Origin: Streptomyces violens
Lineage (GTDB): Bacteria; Actinomycetota; Actinomycetes; Streptomycetales; Streptomycetaceae
DNA: 64,000 bases
Direction of reading: 5' to 3'
Assembly: GCF_000717745.1 (NCBI RefSeq)
Contig: NZ_JOBH01000003.1
Coordinates: 1 to 64,000, forward strand
The notes beneath the pieces are model-generated. The model made no database searches, was not told the origin of the DNA, and worked only from the letters and a program-made list of their open reading frames with translations. The translations under genes were made by a program, and so were the position numbers. This document shows, piece by piece, positions 1 to 8,910 of this stretch (position 1 is its first letter; every line of letters starts with the position of its first letter).

Positions 1-2000
1 CAACGCCGAGGACATGAAGAACGCCAAGCTCCCCTGGGGCGACCCGGTGGAGGAGCAGCACCACTGGTACGAGGTCGGCCACTGGGTGAAGTCCTTCGTA
101 TGGGACGGCCTGATCGTCGACGGCGTCTGGGGCACCATCAAGGGCCTGGGGACGCTGGTGGGCTTCGGCGGCTGGGACGCGATGGGCCAGGCCTGGAAGG
201 GCCTGGCACAGCTGGCCACCGGCCTGGCCATTTCCTCCATCCCCGGCGTCGGCGCGGCCTTCTGGACGCTGCCGGACGACAAGCTCCCCTCCTGGCTGCG
301 GGATTCGCGCACCGCGATGAAGGAGACCGGCAAGGCCCTGGTGGCCTGGGACGAGTGGGGCAAGAACCCGGCCCGTGCGGCGGGTGCGGTGACGTTCAAC
401 GTCGTCACCACCGTCTTCACCGGCGGCGCGGGCGGTGCGGCGGCCGGTGCGGGCAAGGCCGGCGCGGTCGCCAAGGCGCTGTCCGTGGCCGGTAAGGCGG
501 GCAAGGTCATCGACCCGATGACGTATGTCGCCAAGGGCGCGGGCGCCTCCGGAGGGCGCGACCAGGCTGCCGGACGGCAACGTGCGGCTCCCCGACGACG
601 TGCCCGCGCTGCCGGAGAACGCCACCCGGCTGCCGACGAATCCGGGGGAGCCGGCCCGGTACTTCGACGGCGACGGCAACGTCCTCGACCAGCACGGCAA
701 CGTCCTGGACAGCATCGACAACGCGCCCAAGGAGGGCTCGCCGCACGTCGAGCCGCCCGCGGGCTCGGGCCTGCCCCGGGTGGATGCCGACAGTCCGGCC
801 AAGGTCCCGGCCATGGCCGGTGCTGCCCACGCCGCCGACAACGCCGGCCACGTCCACCTGGGCAACAGCCTCGACACCCAACTCGGTGACACGGGCCGCC
901 TCGCCGACGATGTCGGTACGCCGGGCGGTCATGTGGGCGACAACGCGCCGGGCCACCTCGGCGACACCCCGGGCAACGGCCTGCCGGGGCACCTCGGCGA
1001 CACCCCCGGCGGCCTGCCCGGCCGCATCGGCGACACGCCCGGCGGCACGGCCGACCACCTCCCCGGCGGCCACGCCGACGACCTGGCACACGGCCCCTCG
1101 GCCAGCCACGAACCGCCCACGGGCGGCGGGCACACGGGCGGTCACGGCGACGGGCCGGGCACGGGCGGGCACGAGGGTCATCCCGGTTCGCACGGTGAAG
1201 GCCCGGTCGGCGGCCACGAGACGCCTGCGGGCGGACCCGGTGGCGAAGGCGGCCCCGGCGGCAGCGGACCGCACGGGCCCACGGGACCGCATGGGCCGGA
1301 CGGTCCGGAAGGCTGGGAGCGCCACGCGGACGACTCCGGTCCGCTCGAGCGTGGCAGCGAGCTGGAACAGCAGGTCCGGGAACAGGTGCGGGGCACCGCG
1401 GTCAAGCACGGCGACGTGGAACGCATCCTGCAGAATCTGGCCGACGAGCCGGCGGGCCGGGAAATCGCCGACACCATCGCTTCGGGGCGTTTCAGGGACG
1501 CTCCCAATTTCTCGAGTGTGGTGTCCGCGCTGACCGGAAAGGGGGAAATCTCCGGCTGTCTCGAACAGATCCGGCTGGCCAACCGTCTGCACGAAAGCGG
1601 ACTCACCGACATTTCGTTCGAGATCAAGCAGGGCGGGCACGAGATCAAGCCCGGTGTCTTCACCGAAGCGAAGACCGACCTCGACGTCATGGCGCGGGAC
1701 GCGGATGGAAATGTCCATGGCTGGCAGTTCAAGGACATGACCGGAAAGGATTCGCCCGCCGATCCGGCGAAGGTCACCCGTAACATCTTCAAGAAGATCG
1801 GTCAGCTCACCGACTCGAAGGCGGACATGCAGACCTTCGTCGTCGAAACAAAGGCATCACGGGCCGAAATGGCCACTCAGATCGGACGATTCCAGAAGGG
1901 GTACGACTTCGATGGCGTGCAGTTCGTCATCCGCTCGCCGGACGGTATCCTCTTCGTCCCGCGTGACGGCGGGATGTTCATGCCGGAGGGAGCGCTGTGA
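1..2000 (+). pseudogene. Polymorphic toxin-like protein, 5' truncated by window, internal frame break, nuclease-like C-terminus
   Basis: Coding enters from the left edge in frame 2 and reads a domain with Gly/Ala-rich hydrophobic stretches, as in pre-toxin regions of actinobacterial WXG/ESAT-6-type secreted toxins. Near 540-560 frame 2 loses coding character and the reading continues in frame 3 to the TGA at 1998-2000. The middle (about 600-1310) is a long Gly/Pro/His-rich linker with repeated LGDTPG-like units. The last about 200 residues are a compact domain with a TDLDVMARDADG...WQFK pattern, resembling the D...(D/E/Q)xK core of restriction-endonuclease-like nucleases. I infer an exported nuclease toxin that is probably inactive unless the frame break is a sequencing error. 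Immunity candidates follow immediately. No start codon is visible because the 5' end lies outside the window. Confidence 0.6.
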
Positions 2001-2974
2001 TCGCTAGTACGCCTGTGGCCCGCTGGGACTGGGGCCGCGACGACGAGTCGGCGGACGCCCTCCTGCTGTGCCTCCGTGATCTCCTGACCGCGTTTTCCGT
2101 ATTGGCCGAGCACCGGTTCGCCAGCGGTGCACCGACCGTACGTGTTTCCGTCAAAGAGGCGGGAAAGACGAACACCTTCCTTTTCGAGGGCGAGTTCACC
2201 GCAGCGGGTATGCGAACCCCGGCCGAGACGGCCGAAGAGCTCGCCGGCGAGGTGCGGGCCGCCCTTCGCCCCGGTGCGGTCGGCGGGGTGTCGGCCGATG
2301 TCGCCTGCACGGGCACGGTGGCCGGGGCGGAGGGGGAAAACCGCCAGGAGAATCTGTTCCGGCTCGGCGCCCACGCGGCCGCGGATTTCGTAAGTGTGGA
2401 AATGACGACGTCCACGGATGTCTGGATGCCGTACGACCTCAAGGGCCGTTCTCAGCCCGCGGTGCACCAAGCCAACGCGCCACGCCTGGCCGCCGCCCTG
2501 CGCGACCTTGAGAAGGCGCTGGAGTCCGAGACCGAACCGGACGACCCGACCCACTTCGGCAAGCCGACCGAGACCGGTGTCGAGAACCGCCGCGAACCGG
2601 ACGGGACCCCGTCCGATGTGTGGTCCCGCTTCGAAATCCCGTCCCGGACCGAGGTCTTCCGCCACGCACCCGCGTTCCGCCCCGGATACCGACGCACGGC
2701 GGACGGCGATGTGCAGTACGTTCCCATCCGGAGCGAGCACGGTGTACTGGGCTACCTCTGGGCCTCCGACGCGGACAACGCCGCGAGCTTCGAGCCCCGC
2801 GCCGCCGCCGACGAAGAGGGCCGCCGGGTGGGGCTGGCCTGGCTGGACCACCTGGCCGCCGCGTACGACCGGGGTCTGTCCCCCTCGCGGGCCCTCGTCG
2901 AGCTGACCGGCCCGGCGACGCCCCCGGCCACCCTGACCCTGACCTCACTGCGCGAACTCGCCCGGGAGGACTGA
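1997..2974 (+). CDS. Hypothetical protein, candidate immunity protein for the upstream toxin
   Basis: A 325-residue soluble protein starting at a GTG that overlaps the toxin stop codon (GTGA), so the two are probably translationally coupled. No signal peptide, membrane segment or familiar enzyme motif is visible. The N-terminal half is alpha/beta-looking. Residues near 215-300 contain Arg/Tyr-rich motifs and a VQYVPIRSEHGVLGYLWA stretch. I do not recognise the family. The position directly after the C-terminal toxin domain, and third-position A/T use at its 5' end like that of the toxin tip, suggest an immunity role. That is inference from context only. Confidence 0.6.
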   Translation: MIASTPVARWDWGRDDESADALLLCLRDLLTAFSVLAEHRFASGAPTVRVSVKEAGKTNTFLFEGEFTAAGMRTPAETAEELAGEVRAALRPGAVGGVSADVACTGTVAGAEGENRQENLFRLGAHAAADFVSVEMTTSTDVWMPYDLKGRSQPAVHQANAPRLAAALRDLEKALESETEPDDPTHFGKPTETGVENRREPDGTPSDVWSRFEIPSRTEVFRHAPAFRPGYRRTADGDVQYVPIRSEHGVLGYLWASDADNAASFEPRAAADEEGRRVGLAWLDHLAAAYDRGLSPSRALVELTGPATPPATLTLTSLRELARED

Positions 2975-2976
2975 AG

Positions 2977-3449
2977 CTGCGAGGGGAAGAGCCGGCTGAG
3001 AAAGCGGTCCACGTGACGCGCATCGATATCGATGACCCCGAGGCCGAGGAGGGCCATCTGCTCCTGTATCTGGGGGAGTTGTTCACCGGTGAGGTCGAGG
3101 AGCGGGCGGGGTGGCGGGTATTCCATCGAGGAATTCATCGACCTGTACGGTGTGCTGATCCCGCACGGGAATGTGGAATCCAATCTCCACGCCGAGCCGT
3201 TCCTCAGCCTCGCCCCGGTACTCTCGATGCCCTTGACGCGGGGCCGACGGCCGAATCTCGTACTACAGCAGCCCGTTGGGCATTCTGCGGCGCCGCTTGG
3301 TCGGCCGGAATGCAGAGACGTGCGACGAGGCATTCACCCGCAATCTCCGCTGGGAGCCGGCCGATTACCTCGGCGGGAGCGGCCATGTGCGGATCACCGA
3401 GGCCGAGGCTGCCGCTTTCATCGAGCAGATGAGCCAGGGGTACGCGTAA
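2977..3449 (+). pseudogene. Broken small gene (two frame changes), YwqK-antitoxin-like N-terminus
   Basis: Coding character moves through all three frames. Frame 1 (GTG at 3013) reads TRIDIDDPEAEEG...LLYLGELFTGEVEE. From about 3112 the sense passes to frame 2 (SIEEFIDLYGVLIPHGNVES). After an in-frame TGA at 3234 it passes to frame 3, which reads GRISYYSSPLGILRRRLVGR and ends MSQGYA at TAA 3447-3449. The first block resembles the start of actinobacterial YwqK-family antitoxins, but the rest does not show the usual repeat pattern, so the family is uncertain. Both changes are in the same direction. Either the gene is decayed or the assembly lost or gained bases. Its place after a toxin and immunity candidate fits a remnant of a second immunity gene. 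Confidence 0.5.
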
Positions 3450-3454
3450 GCGGG

Positions 3455-4441
3455 TCAGAGGGCGAGTCTCAGGCGCGGGCCGTGGCAGCGGGAGACGCAG
3501 ATGAGCATGGTGTCGCCGGCTGACCGTTCCGCGTCCGTGAGGAGGTGGTCGCGGTGGTCCGGGGTGCCGGACAGTACCTCGGTCTCGCAGGTGCCGCAGG
3601 TGCCGGCGCGGCAGGAGGACAGGACCGGTACGCCGGCGTCCTCCACCGCTTCCAGGATCGAACGGCCGGGCGGTACGCGTACGGTGGGCCCGGAGTCGGC
3701 CAGCTCGACTTCGAAGGAGCGGCCCTCGGCGGGTGCCGGGCGGAAGCGCTCCACCCGTAGCGCGCCCTCCGGGAGGCCCGCCGCCTCGCATTGCTTTTCT
3801 GCCGCGGCGAGCAGCGCCTCGGGGCCGCAGGCGTACACGAGGGTGTGCGCGTGCGGACCGCCGTCCGTGGCCGGGTCCGCGGCCCGTAGGAAGCCCGCCA
3901 GGTCCAGGAGCCCGTACTCGTCCTCCGGGCGCAGCGTGACGCGCTCCCCGTGTGCGGCGAGCCGGTCGGCGTACGCCATCGAGGCGCGGGTCCGGCCGCC
4001 GTACAGCAGTCGCCAGTCCGTCCCGGCCTCCTGCGCGCGGGCGATCATCGGGAGCAGCGGGGTGATGCCGATGCCGCCGGCGAGGAAGAGACAGCGGGCG
4101 GGAGGGGCGGACGGCGGCTCGAAGGGGAAGTGGTTGCGGGGTGCGGAGGCGGTGATCTTGTCGCCTGTGGTGAGGTGATCGTGTATGTGTGCCGAGCCGC
4201 CCGTGCTCGCGGGTTCCCGCAGTACCGCGACTCGCCACTCGGCCTGTACGGCCGGGTCTCCGCACAAGGAGTACGAGCGGGCCAGCCCCGGCGCGAGGTG
4301 CAGGTCCAGGTGGGCGCCGGGGGACCAGGCGGGCAGCGCGCCACCGTCCGGGCGGCGCAGCGACAGTTCGCACACGCCGTCGGCGACGGTCCGCTTGCGC
4401 GCGATGACCAGGTCGAGGAGGTCGACGGAAGCGTCACTCAT
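3455..4441 (-). CDS. PDR/VanB-type oxidoreductase (reductase partner of Rieske oxygenase)
   Basis: A 328-residue phthalate dioxygenase reductase-like protein that would pass electrons from NAD(P)H through flavin and a [2Fe-2S] centre to the oxygenase encoded just upstream. In order: a flavin-binding barrel with RSYS at about residue 55, a nucleotide-binding domain with GGIGITPLLPM at about 122-132, and a C-terminal plant-type ferredoxin domain with Cys277, Cys282, Cys285 and Cys315 (C-x4-C-x2-C spacing). The ATG overlaps the oxygenase stop codon (ATGA, 4438-4441), so translation is coupled. Vanillate O-demethylase is the best-known pair of this type, but the aromatic substrate cannot be told from sequence, so no gene symbol is given. 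Confidence 0.88.
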   Translation of the reverse strand: MSDASVDLLDLVIARKRTVADGVCELSLRRPDGGALPAWSPGAHLDLHLAPGLARSYSLCGDPAVQAEWRVAVLREPASTGGSAHIHDHLTTGDKITASAPRNHFPFEPPSAPPARCLFLAGGIGITPLLPMIARAQEAGTDWRLLYGGRTRASMAYADRLAAHGERVTLRPEDEYGLLDLAGFLRAADPATDGGPHAHTLVYACGPEALLAAAEKQCEAAGLPEGALRVERFRPAPAEGRSFEVELADSGPTVRVPPGRSILEAVEDAGVPVLSSCRAGTCGTCETEVLSGTPDHRDHLLTDAERSAGDTMLICVSRCHGPRLRLAL

Positions 4442-5535
4442 CGGGCCGCCACCGCTTCCGGCCCGCCCGACACCCCGCCCGCTGCCGGCTTCGCCGGCCC
4501 CGCGATCATCCGCTCCAGTACCCGCCGCGCCGCCAGCCCGCCCGCGTCGATGCCGACGCTCAACTCCTGTACCAGGCGGCCCTCTTCCTCCGCCGTGACC
4601 TTCTCCAGGATGTCCAGCGCCGTCACGTCCTGAAGGACGACGGTGCGATTGAACTCGTGCAGGAAGGTGCTCACGCCCTCGTCCTCGCGCGCGAAGTCCC
4701 GCGCCACCAGCCAGAAGTCGTACGTGGTGGTCTCGGTGGACGGGGTGATGGCGTACGCGATCTCGGTGTGGAAGGCGTCCGGGTCGCTGCCGTCGGCGCC
4801 CGGTACCGAGCCGACCGGCGCGATCCGGCTGTGCAGCAGATACAGACAGGGCGCGTGGTACTCGATGTCCTGCCAGCGGCTGACGCGGCCCTTCAGGCCC
4901 GTGGAGTCGGCGTAGAAGGGCGGGCACTCGGCGTCGTCCATGCGCCGGCTCACCCGGACGATGCCGCGCTCCTCGTCGGCCTCGGTGGTGATCGGGGTGG
5001 CGGCGACCTCCGGGGTGCCGATGTACCCGCCGTGCAGGAACGTCTCGTGGGAGAGGTCCAGGAGGTTGTCGACGAGCAGGCCGTAGCGGGCGTTGAGCGG
5101 TTCCATGCCGCGGACGACGGTCCACTCCGGGTCGGCGAGCCAGGGGGCGCGCGGTACGGCGGACACGTCCGCGCGCGCCGGGTCACCGATCCACACCCAC
5201 ACGAAGCCGTCCAGCTCGGCGAGGGGGTACGAGGCGACGCGCGCGGTGCGCGGCACGCGGGCCTGACCCGGTACGGAGACGCAGGTGCCGGCCCGGTCGT
5301 ACGTGAAGCCGTGGTAGCCGCAGACCAGCCGGCCGTCCTTCAGCGTGCCTTCGGAGAGCGGGTAGCGGCGGTGGACGCAGCGGTCGGCGAGCGCGACGGC
5401 CGCGCCCTCGGGTGTGCGGTACAGCGCCAGCGGCTCGCCGCAGACCGCACGGGCGAGGACCTCCTCGCCGCCGACCTCGCTGCCGTACGCGGCGACGTAC
5501 CACTGGTCGCGGGCGAACGCGGTGGGAACGGGCAT
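4438..5535 (-). CDS. Rieske [2Fe-2S] aromatic ring/O-demethylating oxygenase, VanA-like
   Basis: A 365-residue oxygenase subunit. The Rieske motif is Cys53-x-His55 and Cys72-x2-His75. The mononuclear iron site is visible in NLLDLSHETFLHGGY (His-x4-His) further on. The layout (N-terminal Rieske domain, then a VanA-type catalytic domain with a LHEFNRTVVLQDVTALDILEK-like helix) matches vanillate demethylase-type monooxygenases rather than ring dihydroxylases. The ATG at 5535 is preceded by a strong AAGGAGG-type ribosome site. It forms an operon with the reductase downstream. A regulator-like IclR gene lies 205 bp upstream on the same strand with repeats between them, suggesting induction by an aromatic acid. 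The exact substrate is inferred only. Confidence 0.87.
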   Translation of the reverse strand: MPVPTAFARDQWYVAAYGSEVGGEEVLARAVCGEPLALYRTPEGAAVALADRCVHRRYPLSEGTLKDGRLVCGYHGFTYDRAGTCVSVPGQARVPRTARVASYPLAELDGFVWVWIGDPARADVSAVPRAPWLADPEWTVVRGMEPLNARYGLLVDNLLDLSHETFLHGGYIGTPEVAATPITTEADEERGIVRVSRRMDDAECPPFYADSTGLKGRVSRWQDIEYHAPCLYLLHSRIAPVGSVPGADGSDPDAFHTEIAYAITPSTETTTYDFWLVARDFAREDEGVSTFLHEFNRTVVLQDVTALDILEKVTAEEEGRLVQELSVGIDAGGLAARRVLERMIAGPAKPAAGGVSGGPEAVAAR

Positions 5536-5675
5536 GGCGCGGCCTCCTTGACGCACAGGGGACCCGGACGGCCCCGGGTGTCGCCACAGACTGGGCGGCG
5601 CCCCGGAGACCGGCAAGGGCCTCTTCCAGCAGCTGGAAACATGCGTGCACGGGGGTTGCGCGCCGCACCCCGGAT

Positions 5676-5742
5676 ACGCAAGGCGCCCTCGAAGGCCCGA
5701 CACGCAAGGCGCCCTCAACGGCCGGATGCGCAAGGCGCGCTC
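5676..5742. repeat. Three direct repeats between IclR gene and van-type operon
   Basis: The core ACGCAAGGCGCCCTC occurs at 5676-5690 and 5702-5716, with a diverged copy (GCGCAAGGCGCGCTC) at 5728-5742, at about 26-bp spacing. The third copy covers the last base of the gap and the first bases of the IclR stop codon (5741-5743). The array lies 140-210 bp upstream of the oxygenase start and contains the palindrome GGCGCC. It could be an operator array for the adjacent IclR protein, but binding is inference. Confidence 0.55.
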
Positions 5743-6529
5743 AAAGAATCGGCAAGCTCCGCGAGATGCCCTGCGCGGCGACGCGTACCGCGGGCGCGAG
5801 CAGAGCCGCGCGCCCCTCGCTCACCGGGACGACGACCGACAGCGCGGCCACCGCCCGGCCGTCAGGACCCCGCACGGGCGCTGCCACGGACACCGCGTCC
5901 ATCGTGATCTGCCGCTCGCTGACCGCCACTCCGGAGGTACGTACGTCCGCGAGGACCGACCGCAGCAGTGCCGGGTCGCCGATCGTGCGCTCGGTGAAGC
6001 GGCGCAGCGGCGCGGCACACACCTGGGCGACCACGGAGGGCAGCGCGTACGCCAGGAGCGCGAGGCCCACCCCGGTGGCGTGCAGCGGCCAGCGCGCCCC
6101 GACCCTCGTACGCACTCCGACCGCGGACCGCCCCGAGATCAGCTCGATGTAGACCGTCTCCAGGCCGTCCCGTACGGCGAGTTGGACGTTCTCGTGCGTC
6201 GCTTCGTAGAGGTCCTCCATGAAGGGCAGCGCGGCCTGCCGAAGCCCCACGCCGCGCCGCGCGAGCACCGCGATCTCCCACAGCCGCAGCCCGATCTCGT
6301 ACCGGCCGTCCGCGCGGCGCTCCAGTGCGCCCCACTCCGTCAGCTTGCCGGCGAACCGGTGTGCGGTGGCCAGCGGGAGGCCGGCCCGGCGGGCCAGCGC
6401 GGTCAGGGTCAGGCTGCGGTGCGCGTCGTCGAAGGCGCCGAGCAGCGCGAGCACCCGGTCGGCCGCCGACCGCCCGGGCCCGCTCCCGGCGCTGGCCCCG
6501 GCTCCGGCCTGCGGATCGTGCAGCGCCAT
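5741..6529 (-). CDS. IclR-family transcriptional regulator
   Basis: A 262-residue regulator. An N-terminal winged helix-turn-helix (about residues 20-80, with LTLTALARRAGLPLATAHR as recognition region) is followed by an IclR effector domain (about 85-255). The usual C-terminal motif region SVVVPVSEGRAAL is present. The ATG at 6529 has a GGAGGTGG-type ribosome site. It lies upstream of, and on the same strand as, the VanA/VanB-like pair, and IclR proteins commonly control aromatic catabolism, so it probably senses the oxygenase substrate or product. It is divergent from cgoX with 136 bp between the starts. Confidence 0.88.
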   Translation of the reverse strand: MALHDPQAGAGASAGSGPGRSAADRVLALLGAFDDAHRSLTLTALARRAGLPLATAHRFAGKLTEWGALERRADGRYEIGLRLWEIAVLARRGVGLRQAALPFMEDLYEATHENVQLAVRDGLETVYIELISGRSAVGVRTRVGARWPLHATGVGLALLAYALPSVVAQVCAAPLRRFTERTIGDPALLRSVLADVRTSGVAVSERQITMDAVSVAAPVRGPDGRAVAALSVVVPVSEGRAALLAPAVRVAAQGISRSLPIL

Positions 6530-6665
6530 CGCGCCCCCACCTCCGCTAGCCCGGCCGCCCATCCGTACGCCCGGCCGCCCGTCCGTACGTGAAGCCGCGA
6601 GCATAGTGGAGCCGCGGACCGGCTCCCAGGGCCGGGCGCCGGGCGGGCTCTGAGAGAGTGGGGGC

Positions 6666-8144
6666 ATGAGCACAGCGCACACCGGTACGGGCCAGGAGCC
6701 CGGTCGTACGGGCCACGCGCCCGGCCACGTCGTAGTGATCGGCGGCGGCATCTCGGGTCTGGCAGCCGCGCACCGCGCGCTCGACGGCGGCGCGCGAGTG
6801 ACCGTACTGGAGGCGTCCGGGCGCCTCGGCGGCAAGCTGCGGGCCGGCGAGGTCGCGGGCGTCCCGGTCGACCTCGGTGCCGAATCCATGCTCGCCAGGC
6901 GCCCCGAGGCGGTCGAGCTCGCGCGGGCCGTCGGGCTCGGCGACCGGCTGCAGCCGCCGTCCACCGCGACCGCCTCCCTCTGGACCCGCGGCGCGCTGCG
7001 CCCGATGCCCAAGGGGCACGTCATGGGCGTGCCCGGTGACGCCGCGGTGCTCGCCGCCTCCGGTGTGCTCTCCGAGGCGGGCCTCGCGCGCATCGAGGAG
7101 GACGCCGAGCTGCCGCGCACCGAGGTCGGCGAGGACGTCGCGGTCGGCGAGTACGTCGCCGAGCGGCTGGGCCGGGAGGTCGTCGACCGGCTCGTCGAGC
7201 CGCTGCTGGGCGGCGTGTACGCGGGCGACGCGTACCGCATCTCCATGCGGGCCGCCGTGCCGCAGCTCTTCGAGGCGGCGCGGAACCACCGCTCCCTGAC
7301 GGAGGGCGTACGGGCCATTCAGGCGCGCACCGCCGCCACCGTCCACCAGACGGGGCCCGCCGCCGCAGGACCGGTCTTCATGGGCATCGACGGTGGCATC
7401 GGCACGCTGCCGGGCGCGGTCGCCGACGCGGTACGGGCCAAGGGCGGCGAGATCCACCTGAACACGGCCGTGGACGCGGTACGGCGGACCGGTGACGGCG
7501 GCTGGGAGGTGCACGTCGAGGACCGGGTCCTGACGGCCGACGCGGTCGTACTGGCCTGCCCCGCGCCCGCCGCCGCCCGCATCCTCCGCCACGAGAGCCC
7601 CGCCGCCGCCACGGAGCTGGACGGCGTCGAGTACGCCTCCATGGCACTGGTCACCATGGCCTTCCGCCGCGCCGACGTCGAGGGGCAGCTCACCGGCAGC
7701 GGCTTCCTCGTCCCGCCGGTCGACGGCCACAAGATCAAGGCGGCCACGTTCGCGAGCAACAAGTGGGGCTGGATCGACGCCGCCGACCCGGACCTCTTCG
7801 TGCTGCGCACCTCGGTCGGGCGCCACGGGGACACCGCCGACCTGGCGCGCGAGGACGCCGAGCTGGTGGACCTCTCGCTGGCCGACCTGCGCGAAGCGGT
7901 CGGGCTGCCCGCCGCACCCGTAGAGGCGCGCGTCACCCGATGGGACGGCGGCCTGCCGCAGTACCCGGTCGGCCACCTGGAGCGGGTGGCCCGCATCCAC
8001 GAGGCCGTGGGCCGGCTCCCCGGCCTCCGGGTGTGCGGCGCGCTCTACGAGGGCGTCGGCATCCCGGCCTGCATCGCCGGCGCCACGAAGGCCGCCGACG
8101 CGGTACTGGCCACCCTGACGCCGGGCATTCCGGCCGACGAGTGA
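6666..8144 (+). CDS. cgoX: Coproporphyrinogen III oxidase / protoporphyrinogen oxidase (CgoX, formerly HemY/HemG)
   Basis: A 492-residue FAD-dependent oxidase of haem synthesis. The dinucleotide-binding motif [13 protein letters not shown] lies at about residues 22-34, followed by [12 protein letters not shown]. The C-terminal FAD motif is [20 protein letters not shown]. In Actinobacteria this enzyme makes coproporphyrin III in the coproporphyrin-dependent route. hemQ follows 2 bp downstream, which supports that pathway assignment over classical protoporphyrinogen oxidase. The ATG follows a purine-rich GAGAGTGGGGGC. It is probably the first gene of a two-gene haem operon. Confidence 0.9.
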   Translation: MSTAHTGTGQEPGRTGHAPGHVVVIGGGISGLAAAHRALDGGARVTVLEASGRLGGKLRAGEVAGVPVDLGAESMLARRPEAVELARAVGLGDRLQPPSTATASLWTRGALRPMPKGHVMGVPGDAAVLAASGVLSEAGLARIEEDAELPRTEVGEDVAVGEYVAERLGREVVDRLVEPLLGGVYAGDAYRISMRAAVPQLFEAARNHRSLTEGVRAIQARTAATVHQTGPAAAGPVFMGIDGGIGTLPGAVADAVRAKGGEIHLNTAVDAVRRTGDGGWEVHVEDRVLTADAVVLACPAPAAARILRHESPAAATELDGVEYASMALVTMAFRRADVEGQLTGSGFLVPPVDGHKIKAATFASNKWGWIDAADPDLFVLRTSVGRHGDTADLAREDAELVDLSLADLREAVGLPAAPVEARVTRWDGGLPQYPVGHLERVARIHEAVGRLPGLRVCGALYEGVGIPACIAGATKAADAVLATLTPGIPADE

Positions 8145-8146
8145 GA

Positions 8147-8887
8147 ATGGACGACATGACTGACGCCACCCCTGGGCCCGCGCCCGAGAAGACCCCGAAC
8201 GCCGGCAAGAAGGCGAAGGACCTCAACGAGGTCATCCGCTACACCCTCTGGTCGGTGTTCAAGCTGCGTGCCGCCCTCCCGGAGGACCGCAGCGGTTACG
8301 CCGAAGAGGTCGACGAGCTGTTCGAGCAGCTCGCCGCCAAGGACGTGGTGGTCCGCGGCACGTACGACGTGTCCGGTATCCGCGCCGACGCCGACATCAT
8401 GATCTGGTGGCACTCGGAGAGCTCGGACGCGCTCCAGGAGGCGTACAACCTCTTCCGCCGCACCAAGCTCGGCCGCGCCCTGGAGCCGGTCTGGTCGAAC
8501 ATGGCGCTGCACCGCCCCGCCGAGTTCAACAAGTCGCACATCCCGGCCTTCCTGGCCGACGAGCAGGCGCGCGACTACGTGAGCGTCTACCCGTTCGTGC
8601 GCTCGTACGACTGGTACCTCCTGCCCGACGAGGACCGCCGCCGGATGCTCGCGGACCACGGCAAGATGGCCCGCGGCTTCCCGGACGTGCGTGCCAACAC
8701 CGTGCCGTCCTTCTCGCTCGGCGACTACGAGTGGATCCTCGCCTTCGAGGCCGACGAGCTGTACCGCATCGTCGACCTCATGCGGCACCTGCGCGGCTCC
8801 GAGGCGCGCCTGCACGTCCGCGAAGAGGTCCCGTTCTACACCGGCCGCCGCAAGCCGGTCTCGGAGCTGGTGGCCGGGCTGGCCTGA
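8147..8887 (+). CDS. hemQ: Coproheme decarboxylase HemQ (ChdC), chlorite dismutase family
   Basis: A protein of about 246 residues catalysing H2O2-dependent oxidative decarboxylation of coprohaem III to haem b, the last step of the actinobacterial/firmicute haem pathway. Visible family signatures are [10 protein letters not shown], the substrate-side block [13 protein letters not shown] that carries the catalytic tyrosine of actinobacterial ChdC, and [19 protein letters not shown] with the expected haem-ligand histidine region. It starts 2 bp after cgoX. An alternative in-frame ATG lies at 8156. There is no signal peptide, so it acts in the cytoplasm. Length and motifs are typical. Confidence 0.92.
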   Translation: MDDMTDATPGPAPEKTPNAGKKAKDLNEVIRYTLWSVFKLRAALPEDRSGYAEEVDELFEQLAAKDVVVRGTYDVSGIRADADIMIWWHSESSDALQEAYNLFRRTKLGRALEPVWSNMALHRPAEFNKSHIPAFLADEQARDYVSVYPFVRSYDWYLLPDEDRRRMLADHGKMARGFPDVRANTVPSFSLGDYEWILAFEADELYRIVDLMRHLRGSEARLHVREEVPFYTGRRKPVSELVAGLA

Positions 8888-8910
8888 CCGGCCACCGGGC
8901 CCGGCCGGGC

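Noticed and set aside
507-1718. A 403-residue reverse-strand ORF opposite the toxin linker
   Set aside because: Shadow of the high-GC toxin coding sequence; Val/Arg/Gly-rich composition without motifs, and the forward frame carries the coherent domains.
5536-5740. Small ORFs in the gap between oxygenase and IclR genes
   Set aside because: No codon bias or ribosome site; the repeats explain the sequence better.
4657-5907. A 416-residue forward ORF opposite the Rieske oxygenase
   Set aside because: Antisense of a confident Rieske gene; no domain or ribosome site.
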